Below, in pieces: positions 40,233 through 52,005 of a DNA stretch of 64,000 nt. How positions within the stretch are numbered: the stretch's first letter is position 1; each line of letters opens with the position of its first letter. A program made the translations under genes and the position numbers. Where the stretch lies: the NCBI RefSeq assembly GCF_043290135.1, contig NW_027464588.1, forward strand, positions 3,857,501-3,921,500, read 5' to 3'. The notes beneath the pieces are model-generated. The model was not told the origin of the DNA. It was given only the letters and a program-made list of their open reading frames with translations, and did not search any database. This DNA is from Rhipicephalus microplus (lineage: Eukaryota > Arthropoda > Arachnida > Ixodida > Ixodidae).

Positions 40233-40978
40233 CCCTGCTTTCTCAAAAAAGAAAACACACTTTTTCTTTTTTTGAAGTTCGCGCTTTCCAATAGCACTTT
40301 AATCGAGAGGTCCTCACGCTGCTCTCGAATGAGCATTTCTCGATCAACTCTCGACAGCTCACTCCAACTTTTCGCTACATGTGAGAGCATTGCACCCCTC
40401 TCGCTTTGACTTAATGGCGCTATGTCGTCTCCTCCGCAGACAGACACCGCGCCAGTCGCTTCGGTGACGGGCCGCTCGAATGACTGCTCAAATGACTCAC
40501 CCGGAGAATTTTCTGTCTGAGGTTTCATCGTCTCGCCGCCAAGGTCACGCAGATCAGCGGACCTTGCAGGTGGTGTTAGACCACACTGAACAAGATCAAG
40601 TTCCTGCGAAAGCTTCCGCGCTTGCGATCGCGTGAGGGCCATGTACGCTAAGTTGGAAAAGAACAATTTACCCTGCTGTTTGAGAAGCTGCTCTGAGTTA
40701 TTAGAGAAAAGATAAGGAAAACAATCGGGAAGCACGGCAGACACAGCCACTTCGGTGTGAAGCTTACCGAAAGGGCCTTCAATTACAACCGTAGCTATTG
40801 GTAAGCAAGCACTCTGCTCCTTAGAGACTTGTCTCATCCACGCCCATTCTCCCGTAAAGTCATTCGGAGACACCAACGAAGGATGGACAACGTCCATGGT
40901 TGCCGCTGAGTCTCGAAGTGCTCGAAACGTTTTCCCATTCACACTAATATCTTGGAGATACGGCTCTAGCAACCGCAT
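40233..40978 (-). pseudogene. Gmr-A aspartic protease region
   Basis: The minus frame (271 codons, the last about 20 from the BEL LTR) reads LLEPYLQDISVNGKTFRALR then DSAATMDVVHPS, an active-site-like DSA in place of DTG/DSG, followed by FPYLFSN and AYMALTRSQARKLSQELDL, typical of the protease-to-integrase region in tick Gmr1-like Gypsy elements. The rest is an acidic linker (LSQSERGAMLSHVAKSWSEL, DREMLIREQREDLSIKVL) leading to integrase, which is found across the BEL insert at 35784. Confidence 0.8.
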
Positions 40979-41349
40979 GTTCTTTTCCGATTCTCGGATT
41001 GTTGCGAAAGCAAACTTTTGCTTACAGTTTATCGCAATGTGCCTTCCTTTTTGCAGTTGTAGCAGATTAGCGGCTTCCGTAATTCCAACGCCCTTGCGGT
41101 ATCAGTGCGTTGTTTAGGAACCTTACTCGATTTCTCTGCTTCTGTTTGCCCTTCCCCTACAGTGTCCTTCGTAAGAGACGGGTCCTTCCTGAAATCATGG
41201 TGCGGAGCGGGTTTCCGTTGATAAGGTTCCTTTGAAAATCCTCGCCCTCTTTTGTTTCATCATTTTCAACGCGCAATGCCCTGCTATGAAACTATCTGCG
41301 AGTATAATACTCCTCAGCTAACTCTGCTGCCTTGTTTAGTTGTGCTTCA
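40979..41349 (-). pseudogene. Gmr-A Gag C-terminus and degraded zinc knuckle
   Basis: From 41349 down: EAQLNKAAELAEEYYTRR then a stop, the end of the SCAN-like capsid segment, followed by a basic region and GRHIAINCKQKF near 41040, remains of a CX2CX4HX4C knuckle with the first Cys pair altered. It joins KLGEVH at 46984 across the I-clade LINE. Confidence 0.72.
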
Positions 41350-41440
41350 AAAGGTGGTAGAAACATTTCTTGCCACTTAATAGCGCGGGAGCTGAGCCCC
41401 CTTATGGCTTGTGGCGCTCCCTCATGGTGAAAAGGCACCC

Positions 41441-42290
41441 TTACAAAGCAAAGAAGAGCCCTTCAAGTGCGATCCTCTTCATGGCACACGAGACGATCTG
41501 GCGCTGATCAAGCGCAGAAGTGCTGGTCATGATGGTCTCCCGGTATGACACTGCCGCATTCCGAGGTGAGCGATGTGGAAAAGTGGGACAAGTGAGGAGT
41601 ATGTGGAGGAAGTCTCCTGGTTTGCCGCAAAGTTTACACGAGGAGGGGAATTGGTCTGGGTAACAGGTGTTTAGCGATACGTGGTATGGAGGAGTCCGAG
41701 TTTGTAGGCGTCGCCAATGTGCGGCCTGCGCTATGTTTAGGGAGAGGGCTTGGGGTGTGTATATTCTTCGTTGATCCCGGTCATACGATAGAATATCACC
41801 AAGAGAGACCAAGCGCTCATAGACCTGAGGAGGGGGCTCCATTTTTAATGCCCGGAATGTGAGATCTCGGGCTAGAGAATGAAACTTCTCGTTCCCAAGG
41901 ACCCAGCAAGTGCTGGCGTCCAGATGAGGGTTGCGGAACGCTGAGGCTGCCAGAAGCGTAGCAAGCGAGCAACGGTAGGGGATATCAATACATTGGCGTA
42001 ATTCAAAATAGCTGATTTTGAGTCGCTAATGATTATGGTGGCGGATGCTGTAATATGAGCAAGCGCGATAGCTGCCTCTTCTGCCCCCGGGGAGGAATTT
42101 GTGACAATTGAACACGAAGTTAGAAGATTTGCGTGATTGTCAGCCACCACAAGGGCCATGCGGGATCCTGGCGCATATGCCGCTGCGTACACGTAGACCA
42201 CATCCTGGTCCTCGCCATATTGTCCCTGGAGGACCCGAGCCCTTGCCGTTCTGCGTTTCTCGTCTCGCACAGAATATATGTTCTTCGGAA
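41441..42290 (-). pseudogene. I-clade LINE RNase H and C-terminal zinc finger
   Basis: Minus frames: RTARARVLQGQYGEDQDVVY then VYAAAYAPGSRMALVVAD (normally VYVDAA; the first catalytic Asp reads Tyr), GAEEAAIALAHITASATIII with SDSKSAILNYA (Glu and Asp boxes), LIWTPALAG (normally WVPAHAG), then RRLQTRTPPYHVSLNTCYPD and CKLCGKPGDFLHILLTCPTF, a CX2C...H...C finger. The domain belongs to the I clade. The His of the WVPAH box is lost. Confidence 0.88.
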
Positions 42291-42299
42291 TGGGGGGGT

Positions 42300-43800
42300 A
42301 CTTAAGGTGAGAGCGGAGGTTAGAAGAAAGGGGGACCCCCTCAGGTCATTGTGTAATTGCAGCTAAGTTTCATTGGGACAAAACCGCACGGCCAGCCACA
42401 GAAGTAGACAAACCACATTTTTTTGCCGTAAACGTGGCTTCAGCTAGTACCTCAAATGTATTATGTACACCAAGTTTGAAAAGTCTGTCATTAGATGTAC
42501 TTGGGGGAAGGCGCAGGGCCGTTCTTGTGCAACTCTGTAGAAGCGCGTTAACCCAGTCCCTCTCCTTCTGTCGGAGAGGGAGGTAAGGGAGGGCATATGT
42601 GGTACAGCTTACGATGTGAGCCTGAGTGAGGCGAAGCCTGTTTCACTCGCGTAGGCCTGCCCGACGAGTCGAGTGATTTTCTGAGCATGTGTTTGGAGAG
42701 TCCTAATGACTTCCCATACGCCATGTGAGTAGTGAACTAGCCCTAGCACCCGATGTGTCAGACAAGTGGAATAGGGGGGGGGGGCACCTAGCGCGAGAGT
42801 GATAGGAGGAATGGCTGAAGTATGTCGTTTCGGTCGGTAAAGAAAGAGCTCCGATTTGGAAGGCGAACAGGTAACGCCCCGTTTTCTAACATATGTGTCG
42901 ATGGTGGTTAGTGCCAACTGTAAGTGTTCTTCTATTTCGGCGTCACAACCTTGGTTTGCTCAGACAGTGATATCGTCGGCGTAGAAGCCGAAGTGGATGT
43001 CGGAAATCTAATACAGCTTTTGGGGCAGAAGAAGTGCTATGTTAAATAGAATAGGTGAGAGAACTGCTCCCGAGGCGTGCCACGAGGCGTGCTCCCGAGG
43101 CGTGCTGACGAAGTCTCGGATGTAGTTGTACGTCGTCGCACCGACTTCTAGTGTTATGAGGTGCTCTAGGATAGCTGAGTGCGCAACGTTGTCGTGTGCG
43201 TTTGTTAGATCTACTCCTAAGCTGGCTCTGCTACCACAAATTGGAGAGTCGAGATTGTGGTGTTTTAGTTGCAGGAAAACATCCTGCGTGGAAAGCCCAG
43301 GGCGAAAGCCAAACATACAAGCATGAAAGAGATTATTGCCTTCTAGATACTGGCAAAGCCTCGTTTGGAGTACATGTTCCATGAGTTTGTCGACACAAGA
43401 AGGGAGGAATATGGGCCTTTGGTTATACGTAAGGAGAGGTTTCCCATGTTTAGGTATAAAGACAACCTTGACCTCCTTCCATTGTGATGGGAGGATGCCC
43501 CTTGGCCAGCACTCAATAAAGTATTCAGTAAGGACGGCAATTGATTGGTCATCGAGATAATGGAGTGCTCTGTTGTGAATAACTCTGGACCGAGGCTGAG
43601 GAAGTGCTGAGTTTTTGTAGTTCGGCTTGAACTTCGGCTACTGTAGTGGGTTGGTCGAGGAGCTCATTAGGACGGCTTGTATAGTCGCGATGCAATACGG
43701 CGGGTATGTTAGAAAGTACTGATTTCGAAGTTCCTGAAGGAACTCTGGTGGAGGTTTATCGCAAGTACGTAGGAGGTTGATGAGGTTGTGTTTTGGTTAG
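42300..43800 (-). pseudogene. I-clade LINE reverse transcriptase
   Basis: Minus frames in order: IPKHGK-type and NQRPIFLPSC-type remains near 43450-43390, MEHVLQTRLCQYLEGNNLFH, MFGFRPGLSTQDVFLQLKHH, LGVDLTNAHDNVAHSAILEH (normally DLxKAFDxVxH; Ala-His for Ala-Phe), SGAVLSPILFNIALL (normally QGSVLSPxLFNxxL), FHFGFYADDITV near 42990-42960 (YADD visible before a stop), and RKRGVTCSPSKSELFLYRPK. At least four breaks. Confidence 0.85.
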
Positions 43801-44885
43801 TCTTTGACTGAGTTGGATCAATTAGGTGTCTAAACAAATTCCAAGTCTGGGGCAAACTCATATTGTCATATAATTTATGGCAGAGCGATTACCAGTTCTG
43901 TAGTGAGAGTGGCTGCATGGGTCTCTATTTCTTTGCTCAGATGGGCAAGGCGACGTCTAAGAATTCGGTTCCAACGCTGACTTTGCCAGCGTCTTTCAAG
44001 GCTTGCTTTAGCGTCCCACAAATGCAGAAGACGAGAGTAAACTGTGTCGCTTGGGCAGTCCTCTCGTCCCAGACGAGTTGCCTAGCGGACATCACTACGA
44101 AGTTGTTTGGACCATTCAGTGATGCCGATAATAGACACGTGTGTGCGTGTTGCCCTATAAGTGCTGAAAAATTCACATTTGGTGAAAGTGCAACGTCTGG
44201 GATCCATGCAGAGTAGTTGCATATTTAAGAGAATTTCGATAATGTAAATGTGGCTACCAAATTCTCCTGTGTGTTGCACCATGTGTCATGAGAAGTAGAT
44301 GTGCGAACGAGAGGTCTGGTGTTGTGTCTTTGAGACATTATTTTCCATGCGTGTCGGAAAGGCAGAATCAGTGAGCAGGGAGAGACCAGTTTGCTGCGCT
44401 GCTAACCACACTCGACATCCTTTTGGTGTATCGCGCGGGTAACCTCAGGCCGTATGTGGGGCGTTAAAATCTCACACGACAAGTAGGGGGCACTTATAGG
44501 CTGTACGATTTGCGAGCGTGAACAGGCGCTGGAAATTGCTTTGTAAGCACTTAGGGCTGCTTTATACATTTTGGGTGAAGAGGCTGTTAGCTCTAGCACG
44601 TTGCGGGACAAGCTCAATTAGAAGGTGATCATTGTCTTGGACTGCTAAACAGTGGGAGATGGTGGTAATTGAGCGATCAATAAGAAACGGCACCCAAGAG
44701 GGTTTAGGGGATGTCGGTGTAATAAAAGAATAGCCGAAAAAGGTTAGTGGATTTGAGGGTTTTTGCAGGGCAAGGATATTGGGTCCCGCAGCACAAGATA
44801 GGAGTTGGTGGACATGACGCTTCTGGCCAAAACCTCGGCAGTTCTACTGCCAGAGTGTCAAATTACGGTTTGGAGCTGCCATCAT
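43801..44885 (-). pseudogene. I-clade LINE endonuclease
   Basis: ORF2 opens at 44885: MMAAPNRNLTLWQ, stop, NCRGFGQKRHVHQLLSCAAG and PNILALQKPS (normally LWQWNCRGxxxKR ... PxxIALQE; the catalytic Glu is altered to Lys). SWVPFLIDRS and HLLIELVPQRARANSLF follow. The second half toward 43800 (LSDHDIISI-type) is poorly readable. Confidence 0.78.
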
Positions 44886-45180
44886 GAGAATCGAGATGGG
44901 GCGTAGCCACCGCATAGGGTTGTGAGTCGTTAGCGACGTCAGAAAGCGGGTTCTTTTGTCGTTCAGCTGCTTTGGGCTTCTTGCGTTTACTACGGGTAAG
45001 ATCTCGCTTTTGAAGGCGTGTTGCGAAGAAATGGAGCTGTGATTGAAGATTGATGTAGCGGTCAGTCAATGATTGAGCTAAGGCATATAAACGATGCCTA
45101 AGCGCAGCACTGTCTGTTGTTACATTGATTATCGCATCTTTGAGCGTTGTGCATTCCTGGTTGATGCTATTGATACCATC

Positions 45181-46701
45181 CTACAATTTTGCCCCAAAAC
45201 GAGCAGTAAAAGACTCAAGCAGGGTCGGTATATCGGCTAGTGACCTGTGTGTGAGGGGACGCGACGTTCTGTCCTGATTTGTGTGCCGAGGAAGTTGCGT
45301 GTCGATATCAAACTCGAGCGAATGAGAAGATGATGCGGCGTTGACGTGGCTGGGTGTATAAGATATGCTAGAGGCGGTGGGTGGGTTGTGCGCAGGAGGT
45401 TGGGATGTAATAGGAGTTGGGGTAGTTAGAATGGCACAGCTTGTGGCAATAGTACTTCTATGGGCCTCCAGCTTCGCGATGTGTTCTCGAAGGGAAGCGG
45501 CTTCAGCTCGGGCTGCTTGAGCTTCAACTCTGGCTGCCGCTGCCTCCTCCCAAGACTTGGCCAGAACGTCTTGTAGACTGGAAGTCGCTGCTGACAACGG
45601 TGCGTGCTTGGAGGAAGAACGGGGAGGGCCTCAGTCTTGTTTAAGTGGCTTGGGTCAGGCTCGCTTGCGTTGGTTGGGCTGAGTGGGCTCCGACCATACC
45701 TGAGGGAAGTTGTCCCCGTGCGGAGCCGGTTCTTGTCCCTGTGTTTGATTTTTGTCTTGTCTGTTTGCGCGTCTGGTGATGGTTGCGTCCTTTGCATGAT
45801 CCAGTGCTGGTAAGATGAGAGCCATCGCACAGATTGCACTTACGCGTGGAAGGAGGTTCCTGGGGTGGATGTTGGATGCCACAACGCAGGCAAAGATTAG
45901 TCTTAGGGCTTGTGCATACGTCAAGGCGATGGCCCGGTAGTCTGCAATTCGTATGGACATCCGGACTTTCGTGGTATGGAGTGCAGCGGTGAATGGCTCC
46001 AATGTATTTGATGGAATGTGGTACCTAATTGGCGTCAAAGGTGATGAAAATGGAGTGCGTCTTCCACATTCCTCGGGCTGCGAGTATCGAGTATTCAGGA
46101 TTCCGCTCGACCAGGTCTTCGTACAGCTGGGTTGGGGTCTCGTCGTCAAAAGCGTTTGAGATGACTCCTCTTGTAGCTCCTGGTGGGGGTTCCACCTAAG
46201 CCACGCAGGGGTAAGCATGGTCACCAATGGTGTGTGAAGTCAGCGTCTTTAGGAGCTAAGCTGCAGTGAATGTATTAATGGTGGGGTGTATACGCAGACA
46301 TAAATCATCAGGTAGAGCGATTTGTAGTGCAGCCTGCACTGCCTTCATGAGTGGAGGCATTGGGAGATCTCGGAGTCGCAGTTGATCTCGTGGACGAACG
46401 ACGACGCGAATAGCATTCGGTGGGAGTGGTGGCAGTTGCTTGCTGCGTAGTACAATGATGCGCGTCTCCTTCGTAGCAGGTGGTAGGTGCGCCAGCGTCT
46501 TGCCTCTGCCAGTTGCCGCTACTTCGATGCACGTGATGTTCCTGGCGTTCGAGTTTGCCGCCTCGAAGGTGCGTTGGGCTCCAAAATTGGTTTCTGTGAA
46601 CAAGCTGGTCGAGATACAAAGGATTTGTAAAGAACTTGCGTCCAATTGCCAGCCTGGAACTCTTCAGCAGAGATGGTGTTGCTCTCAGCCGTTACTTCCA
46701 T
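45181..46701 (-). pseudogene. I-clade LINE ORF1 (Gag-like, CCHC knuckles)
   Basis: Starts MEVTAESNTISAEEFQAGNW at 46701, continues in a shifted frame VVVRPRDQLRLRDLPMPPLM and LCLRIHPTINTFTAA, then MSIRIADYRAIALTYAQALR-side sequence, knuckles CLRCGIQHP and CNLCDGSHLTSTGSC (about 45900-45780), and a C-terminal helix ARVEAQAARAEAASLREHIA (coiled coil). It ends at 45181. ORF1 binds LINE RNA. Frames change at least three times. Confidence 0.85.
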
Positions 46702-46983
46702 GATAACGGCAGGCGTTGCTGGCAGTGTCGACGAAAGAGCGGAGTCTCAGAGAGGCTTAGCTCGGATGCTCGGCTTCTCGGTTCACTAAGTGCCTGTTGC
46801 ACACAGAACGTCAGAGCTGGCCCGAAATGGGCGTCGTCTCTGTCTTCCTCAGACTTTTGTCGCTGTTCGAGCAGGTTAGTGATCATAGGGAAGCTTGGGT
46901 AGGAGTAGCACGTACCGTTTGCCGGAGCCGATGTTACAGGCATCCGATCATGTTGGCCCCGAAGCGGTGAGTAATGTACTTCA

Positions 46984-47157
46984 CCAAGTTTGTCCTGCAG
47001 CCAAAGCTTCACATTCTCCTCGACGCAGCGGTAGAATTGCTTTAATGCCGTGCATTCTACCACTTTATGGCGATCATCAGAAACACCTTCGCCTTCGAGC
47101 CATTCACTTAAATCCGCTTTAAGACGGAACACGAAGTCAACGTGTGACTCATTCCCC
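46984..47157 (-). pseudogene. Gmr-A Gag SCAN-like segment
   Basis: The minus frame reads [40 protein letters not shown] and FYRCVEENVKLWLQDKLGEV, the helical core (ADLxEWLxxExVxxxxKxxECxxLEQFYRxxPExVxxWxxDKLGE) shared between tick Gmr1-like Gag and the SCAN domain of vertebrate zinc-finger proteins. It follows RQMFRYA at 52403 across TM147-E and precedes NKAAELAEEYY at 41340 across the LINE. Confidence 0.85.
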
Positions 47158-47204
47158 TTTTAGATGCGAAGCATTTCTTAGCAAACTTTGGCGACGTTGA
47201 GCGT

Positions 47205-47369
<165 letters not shown>

Positions 47370-48532
47370 GCTGCCTACGACTGTTAGCTCTCGTGGCTGT
47401 TTCGATAATGGTATCGATACATAACTAGGTATGACATATCAAGACTATAAAAAAGAACATATTAGACTAGTAATAACATAAAAATTATGACATGGATGTC
47501 ATGAATGTCATGATTCACATTTCATGGTCCTGCAGCTCATGTAGTGGTATCGTTCACATGGTATGTTGCAAAAATGGTACGTATGACATGATTGCATGGC
47601 GGATACAAGTGACATACCCTAAAATGAAAATTACGATATGCTTGCCTTGTAACAACATGACTACATGGCACGCTCATCATGCGCTCTCGGTCATTTCGCT
47701 AACGTCACATATATCAAATTTGGTATCACGTTACGTGAATAAATTGCGAAGGTAAATAACTGCTGCAAACATGGTAATCATGAGATGCATATCATGTAAC
47801 AACATGACTACATGCCACGCTCATGATGTGCTGGTGGTCAGTTCGATAGCTTCACTTATACGAAATTTGGTATTACGGGACGTGAATGAATGAAAAAGAT
47901 GTGAGCCTGATGCAGACATGATAAACATGAGATGCGTGTCATGTAACAACATGGCTACATGCTGCGCTCACGATGCGCTCGCGGCTGTTTTGCTGGCTTC
48001 ACATGTACCAAAATCAGTATTACGCGACGCGAACGGACGACATAGGTAAATTGCACATCGAAACATGATATTCACGACATGCGTGTCACGTAACAAGTTA
48101 ACTTCATGCCACACTGATGATGCGTTCGCAGCCGTTTCGCTAGCTTCACATATGCTGAACTCGGTATTACGGGACGCCAATGGATGACAAAAGTATGTGA
48201 TTGGGGCAAAATTCGTAATCATGAGATACGTGCCATGTGAAAACATGGCTACATGCCACAGTCAAGGTACCAATGCATTTCGACGTGAACGCAGTGCGCG
48301 TGCTCGCGGCGTTCATTTCGTCGCGTCACGCTGGCGTCGCCACGCCAGGCACTGATACTCGCAGACGCGCGCCGCGCTGCGTTACTTTTACGCATGCGCG
48401 TTTCAGCGCGTCCGGTGTCCCTCCGTCCAGAGAAGCGGGAGACACAGTGTTGTCTGGATAACGCATCGGCATGGAGTAGTGTTACTCTATGGCATCGGCG
48501 CGAAATGCAGGATGGCACATTTTGTGCCAGGT

Positions 48533-50894
48533 AGGTAGGTAATCAACTTTATTGATTCACGAAGGAATCATTTGAGGGGGGGTGTGGTTGGGGAAGTGGA
48601 ATCAGGATGACGACGAGCCCTCGGGCCGCTCTAGGTGGCCGGACACTGCTGTGCTTCGGCGACCCGTCTGGCCCAGCTCACTGTCCGGAGCTGTAAACCC
48701 GGTTGCGAGCTGCGCAGAGCAGCCTCCCATCGCTCCTGGTGTTCTGACCCTTGCCACGGAGGCTTGGGTTTGTTTGGACAATTCATAAATATGTGCTGAA
48801 AGTCGGCTCTGGTGCTAGGACATAAGTTGCAATGAGGCGAGGTTTCACCATGTGTAAAAAGAGAGAGAAGAAAAGGAGTCGTTACTGTGGTCGTTTGAAG
48901 TCTGCGCCACAAAGCCTGGTCACTTTTGGAGAGAGATTTATGTGGCGGGGGATACGTTAGGCGGGAATTTCGGTAAAATAGCGTGATATCATGATCGCTG
49001 AAGAGTCGATCCCTGGCACATTGAAGCGAAGGCAGGTCGCTGTGAGCCCGGTTCGCGAGTGCTCGGGCTTGGGTGTGAGCGGCCGTGTTGCCTGGGTGTC
49101 CACAGTGCGCAGGGACCCAGAGGAGGATGATGAGGCGATCAGGCGGAAGAGATGATTCAAGAATTTGAGCAGCCGGAGAATGAATTCGGAAAGTGGCGAA
49201 ATTACGAATTGCAGTTTTTGAATCAGAAACAATATACTCAGCGGAGGAGTGAACAATGGCTAAAGCAATTGCCGCTTCCTCTGCTTCCAGGGATTCTGTC
49301 GAATTTTGAAGGGACGCACTAGCGACCAGTTTTTGAAATCCATCTACGACGGCTACCGCGAAAGCTCGATGATCTACATATTCGGCCGCGTCTACATAGA
49401 CTGCGGGAGAATTAGGAGGGAAGCGCTTCTGAAGGGACTTGGCTCTGGCTTCCCGTCGCGCCCGATTATGTTCTGGGTGAGTATTTTTGGGGAGTGGCGG
49501 AATTAATAGGTTGCTGATAACAGTGACGGGAACTGCGTGCGTGGCCGTGGTGTGACCAGGAACGTTGATTCCAAGTCGGTGCAGGAGTACCTGTCCTGAT
49601 TCTGAGAGTGATAGTCTTTGATATTGGCTGAAAAGATGCGCCTCTACAAGCTCTCCCAGAGTGTTGTGCACCCCAAGTTGAAGTAGTTTATCCGTGGCTG
49701 TTCATTTAGGGAGATGGAGCGCAGTTTTATAGGCATCACGAATGAGTCTGTTAAGTTGCTCGGTCTCTGTAAGTGAGAGATAGAGGTAGGGGATAGAATA
49801 GATAATTCTGCATAGGCAAAAGGCCTGTATGAGGTGGCGTGTGTCTGCTTCCCTCATGCCGCGATGACGATTGGATATGCGCTTAATGAGGGAAGCTGTA
49901 TTTTGAACTGAGGAGCGGATTAACTTTATTGTGTCAGCGTTCGAGCCATTTTCGGAAATATTAAGGCCTAAAATATTCATTTTATTGACCCTGCGAATAG
50001 GGGTGTCATCAAGCATGACTTGAATGTGACATGTATCTTGCTTTTTAAAGTCAATTACTAGGAGTTCCGATTTAGCCGCCGAGCAGGTGAGCCCAATATT
50101 GTTGGCGTGTTTAACAACAATGTCAGCGGCCAACTGAAGCTTCGATTCGATTTCGCCATGGTTGCCAGTATTGACCCAGATGGTGATGTCATCCGCGTAC
50201 AAGGAGTGATTGATAGAAGAAAGTTTGGCAAGTTCCCGCGCTAACGGTATGAGAGTAACGTTAAAAAGGAACGGGGACAAAACCGATCCCTGGGGCGTTC
50301 CCTTGCTACCTAGCATGAAGGGATCGGTTTTGAAAGTGCCCAACTGTAGGCAGACGGACCTATTGCTGAGAAAGGCAGAGACATACCTGTGCGTACGAGA
50401 GCCTACGTTTAGTTCACTAAGAGATTGTAAAATTGAGGAGTGAGAAACGTTATCAAAAGCCTTAGTCAGGTCCAATGCAAGGATGGCTCTGGTGATGTGT
50501 GGAAAAGTAGGATTTAGCACGTCCTCCTTAAGCTGCAGCATGACATCCTGAGTGGAAAGTCCCGCTCGGAAGCCGTACATGGTGGAGGTAAACAGTTTTT
50601 CTTGTTCCATGTAGCGATTAAGACGATTGAGAATTACATGCTCCATCACTTTTCCAGTACATGAGGTAAGAGAGATCGGTCTCAAATTATTAAGGTCTAA
50701 CGGCTTATTATGTTTGGGTATGAAAGTCACCTTAGCTGACTTCCATTCCTGGGGCAGCGTGCCCTGCTCCCATTGTTGATTTATGTAATCGGTAAGAGCT
50801 GCCACTGACTTGGAGTCTAAATTTCGGAGTGTTTTATTAGTAATTTCATCTAGTCCTGGAGCAGATGTGGTGCGAAGTTTGCTCAGGGCAGCCC
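48533..50894 (-). mobile_element. Young I-clade LINE, 5'-truncated, 13-bp target duplication
   Basis: The LINE is flanked by identical TTTTGTGCCAGGT at 48520-48532 and 50895-50907. It holds the RT core to RNase H end of ORF2 and a 98-bp 3' UTR ending CAATAAAGTTGATTACCTACCT (polyadenylation-like AATAAA and TACC repeats). The 5' end lies within the RT domain, the usual result of incomplete target-primed reverse transcription. The empty site is visible in the neighbouring duplicate at 51998-52010. One stop interrupts otherwise open coding sequence, so it is the youngest element here. Confidence 0.95.
48631..50894 (-). pseudogene. I-clade ORF2: RT and RNase H, one in-frame stop
   Basis: Same frame throughout: RT (50894-49705) with APGLDEITNKTLRNLD, FIPKHNKP, LRPISLTSCTGKVMEHVILN, FRAGLSTQDVMLQL, ALDLTKAFDNVSHSSIL (motif A), GTPQGSVLSPFLFNVTLIPL, LYADDITIW (catalytic YADD, about residue 260 of the open frame) and CSAAKSELL. 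A TGA at 49704-49702 follows HLPK. After it come VHNTLGELVEAHLFSQYQRL, RNase H with AVYVDAAEYVDH, SLEAEEAAIALAIVHSSAEY, VSDSKTAIRNFATF and LLWVPAHCGHPGNTAAH, then CNLCPSTRADFQHIFMNCPN (CCHC finger), ending at 48631. Catalytic residues look intact. An upstream ATG at 50976 lies in flanking TM147 sequence, so the first 27 codons of that open frame are not LINE. Confidence 0.95.
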
Positions 50895-51973
50895 TTTTGT
50901 GCCAGGTGCGAGCAACATCCGTCGGAGGGGCACGGACGCTGGTGGCGCCTGGCATCAGATTATAATGTGCTGTCATGAATGTCGTGATTCACATTCATGG
51001 TCCTGCAGCTCATGTAGTGGTACTGTTCACATGGTATGCTGCAAAACTGGTACGTATGACATGATTGCATGGCGGATACAAATGACAGACCCTAAAATGA
51101 AAATCACGATATGCTTGCCTTGTAACAACATGACTACATGGCACGCTCGTCATCATGCGCTCTCGGTCATTTCGCTAACGTCTCATATATCATATTTGGT
51201 ATTACGTTACGTGAATAAATTGCGAAGGTAAATAACTGGTGCAAACATGGTAATCATGAGATGCGTATCATGTAACAACATGACTACATGCCACGCTCAT
51301 GATGTGCTGGCGGTCGGTTTGATAGCTTCACTTATACGAAATTTGGTATTAAGGTACCTGAATGAATGAAGAAGGTGTGAGCCTGATGCAGACATGATGA
51401 ACCTGAGATGCGTGTCATGTAACAACATGGCTACATGCTACGCTCATGATGCGCTCGCGGCTGTTTTGCTGGCTTCACATGTACCTAAATCAGTATTACG
51501 CGACGTGAACGGACGACATAGGTAAATTACACATCGAAACATGATATTCACGACATGCGTGTCATGTAACAAGTTAACTACAAGCCTCACTGATGATGCC
51601 CTCGCAGCCGTTTCGCTAGCTTCACATATGCCGAATTTGGTATTACGGGATGCCAATGGATGACAAATGTATGTGATTGGGGCAAAATTCATAATCCTGA
51701 GACGCGTGTGATGTGAAAACATGGCTACATGCCAGAGTCAAGGCGCCAATGCATTTCGACGTGAACGCCGTGCGCGTGCTCGCTGGTGTTCATTTCGTCG
51801 CGTCACGCTGGCGTTGACGCGCCAGGCACTGATACTCGCAGACGCGCGCCGCGCTGCGTTGCTTTAATGCATGCGCGTTTCAGCGCGTCCGGTGTACCTC
51901 CGTCACGAGAAGAGGGAGACAAACTGTTGTCTGGGTAACGCATCGGCATGGAGTAGTGTTACTCTATGGCATC

Positions 51974-52005
51974 GGCACGAAATGCAGGATGTCATATTTT
52001 GTGCC
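51974..52005. other. GC-module hairpin in TM147-E, empty target of the LINE
   Basis: GGCACGAAAT (51974-51983) and ATTTTGTGCC (51996-52005) pair with one G-T wobble. In the sister duplicate the 3' arm of this hairpin (from 48519) is where the LINE inserted. Confidence 0.75.

Larger units (their letters stand above)
41350..46974 (-). mobile_element. I-clade LINE, about full length, in Gmr-A Gag
   Basis: Flanked by TGTGCTTCA (41341-41349) and TGTACTTCA (46975-46983), a 9-bp target duplication with one change. The minus strand reads a 5' UTR (46974-46702), ORF1 (46701-45181) and ORF2 (44885-41441: endonuclease, RT, RNase H), then a 91-bp 3' UTR ending TTTCTACCACC. At 5.6 kb with both ORFs it looks full length. 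Both ORFs are broken many times. It separates KLGE from the following Gag residues of Gmr-A. Confidence 0.85.

Noticed and set aside
50895..50976. N-terminal 27 codons of the 424-codon RT frame
   Set aside because: They are TM147 flank and target duplication that happen to be open in the same frame as the inserted LINE.
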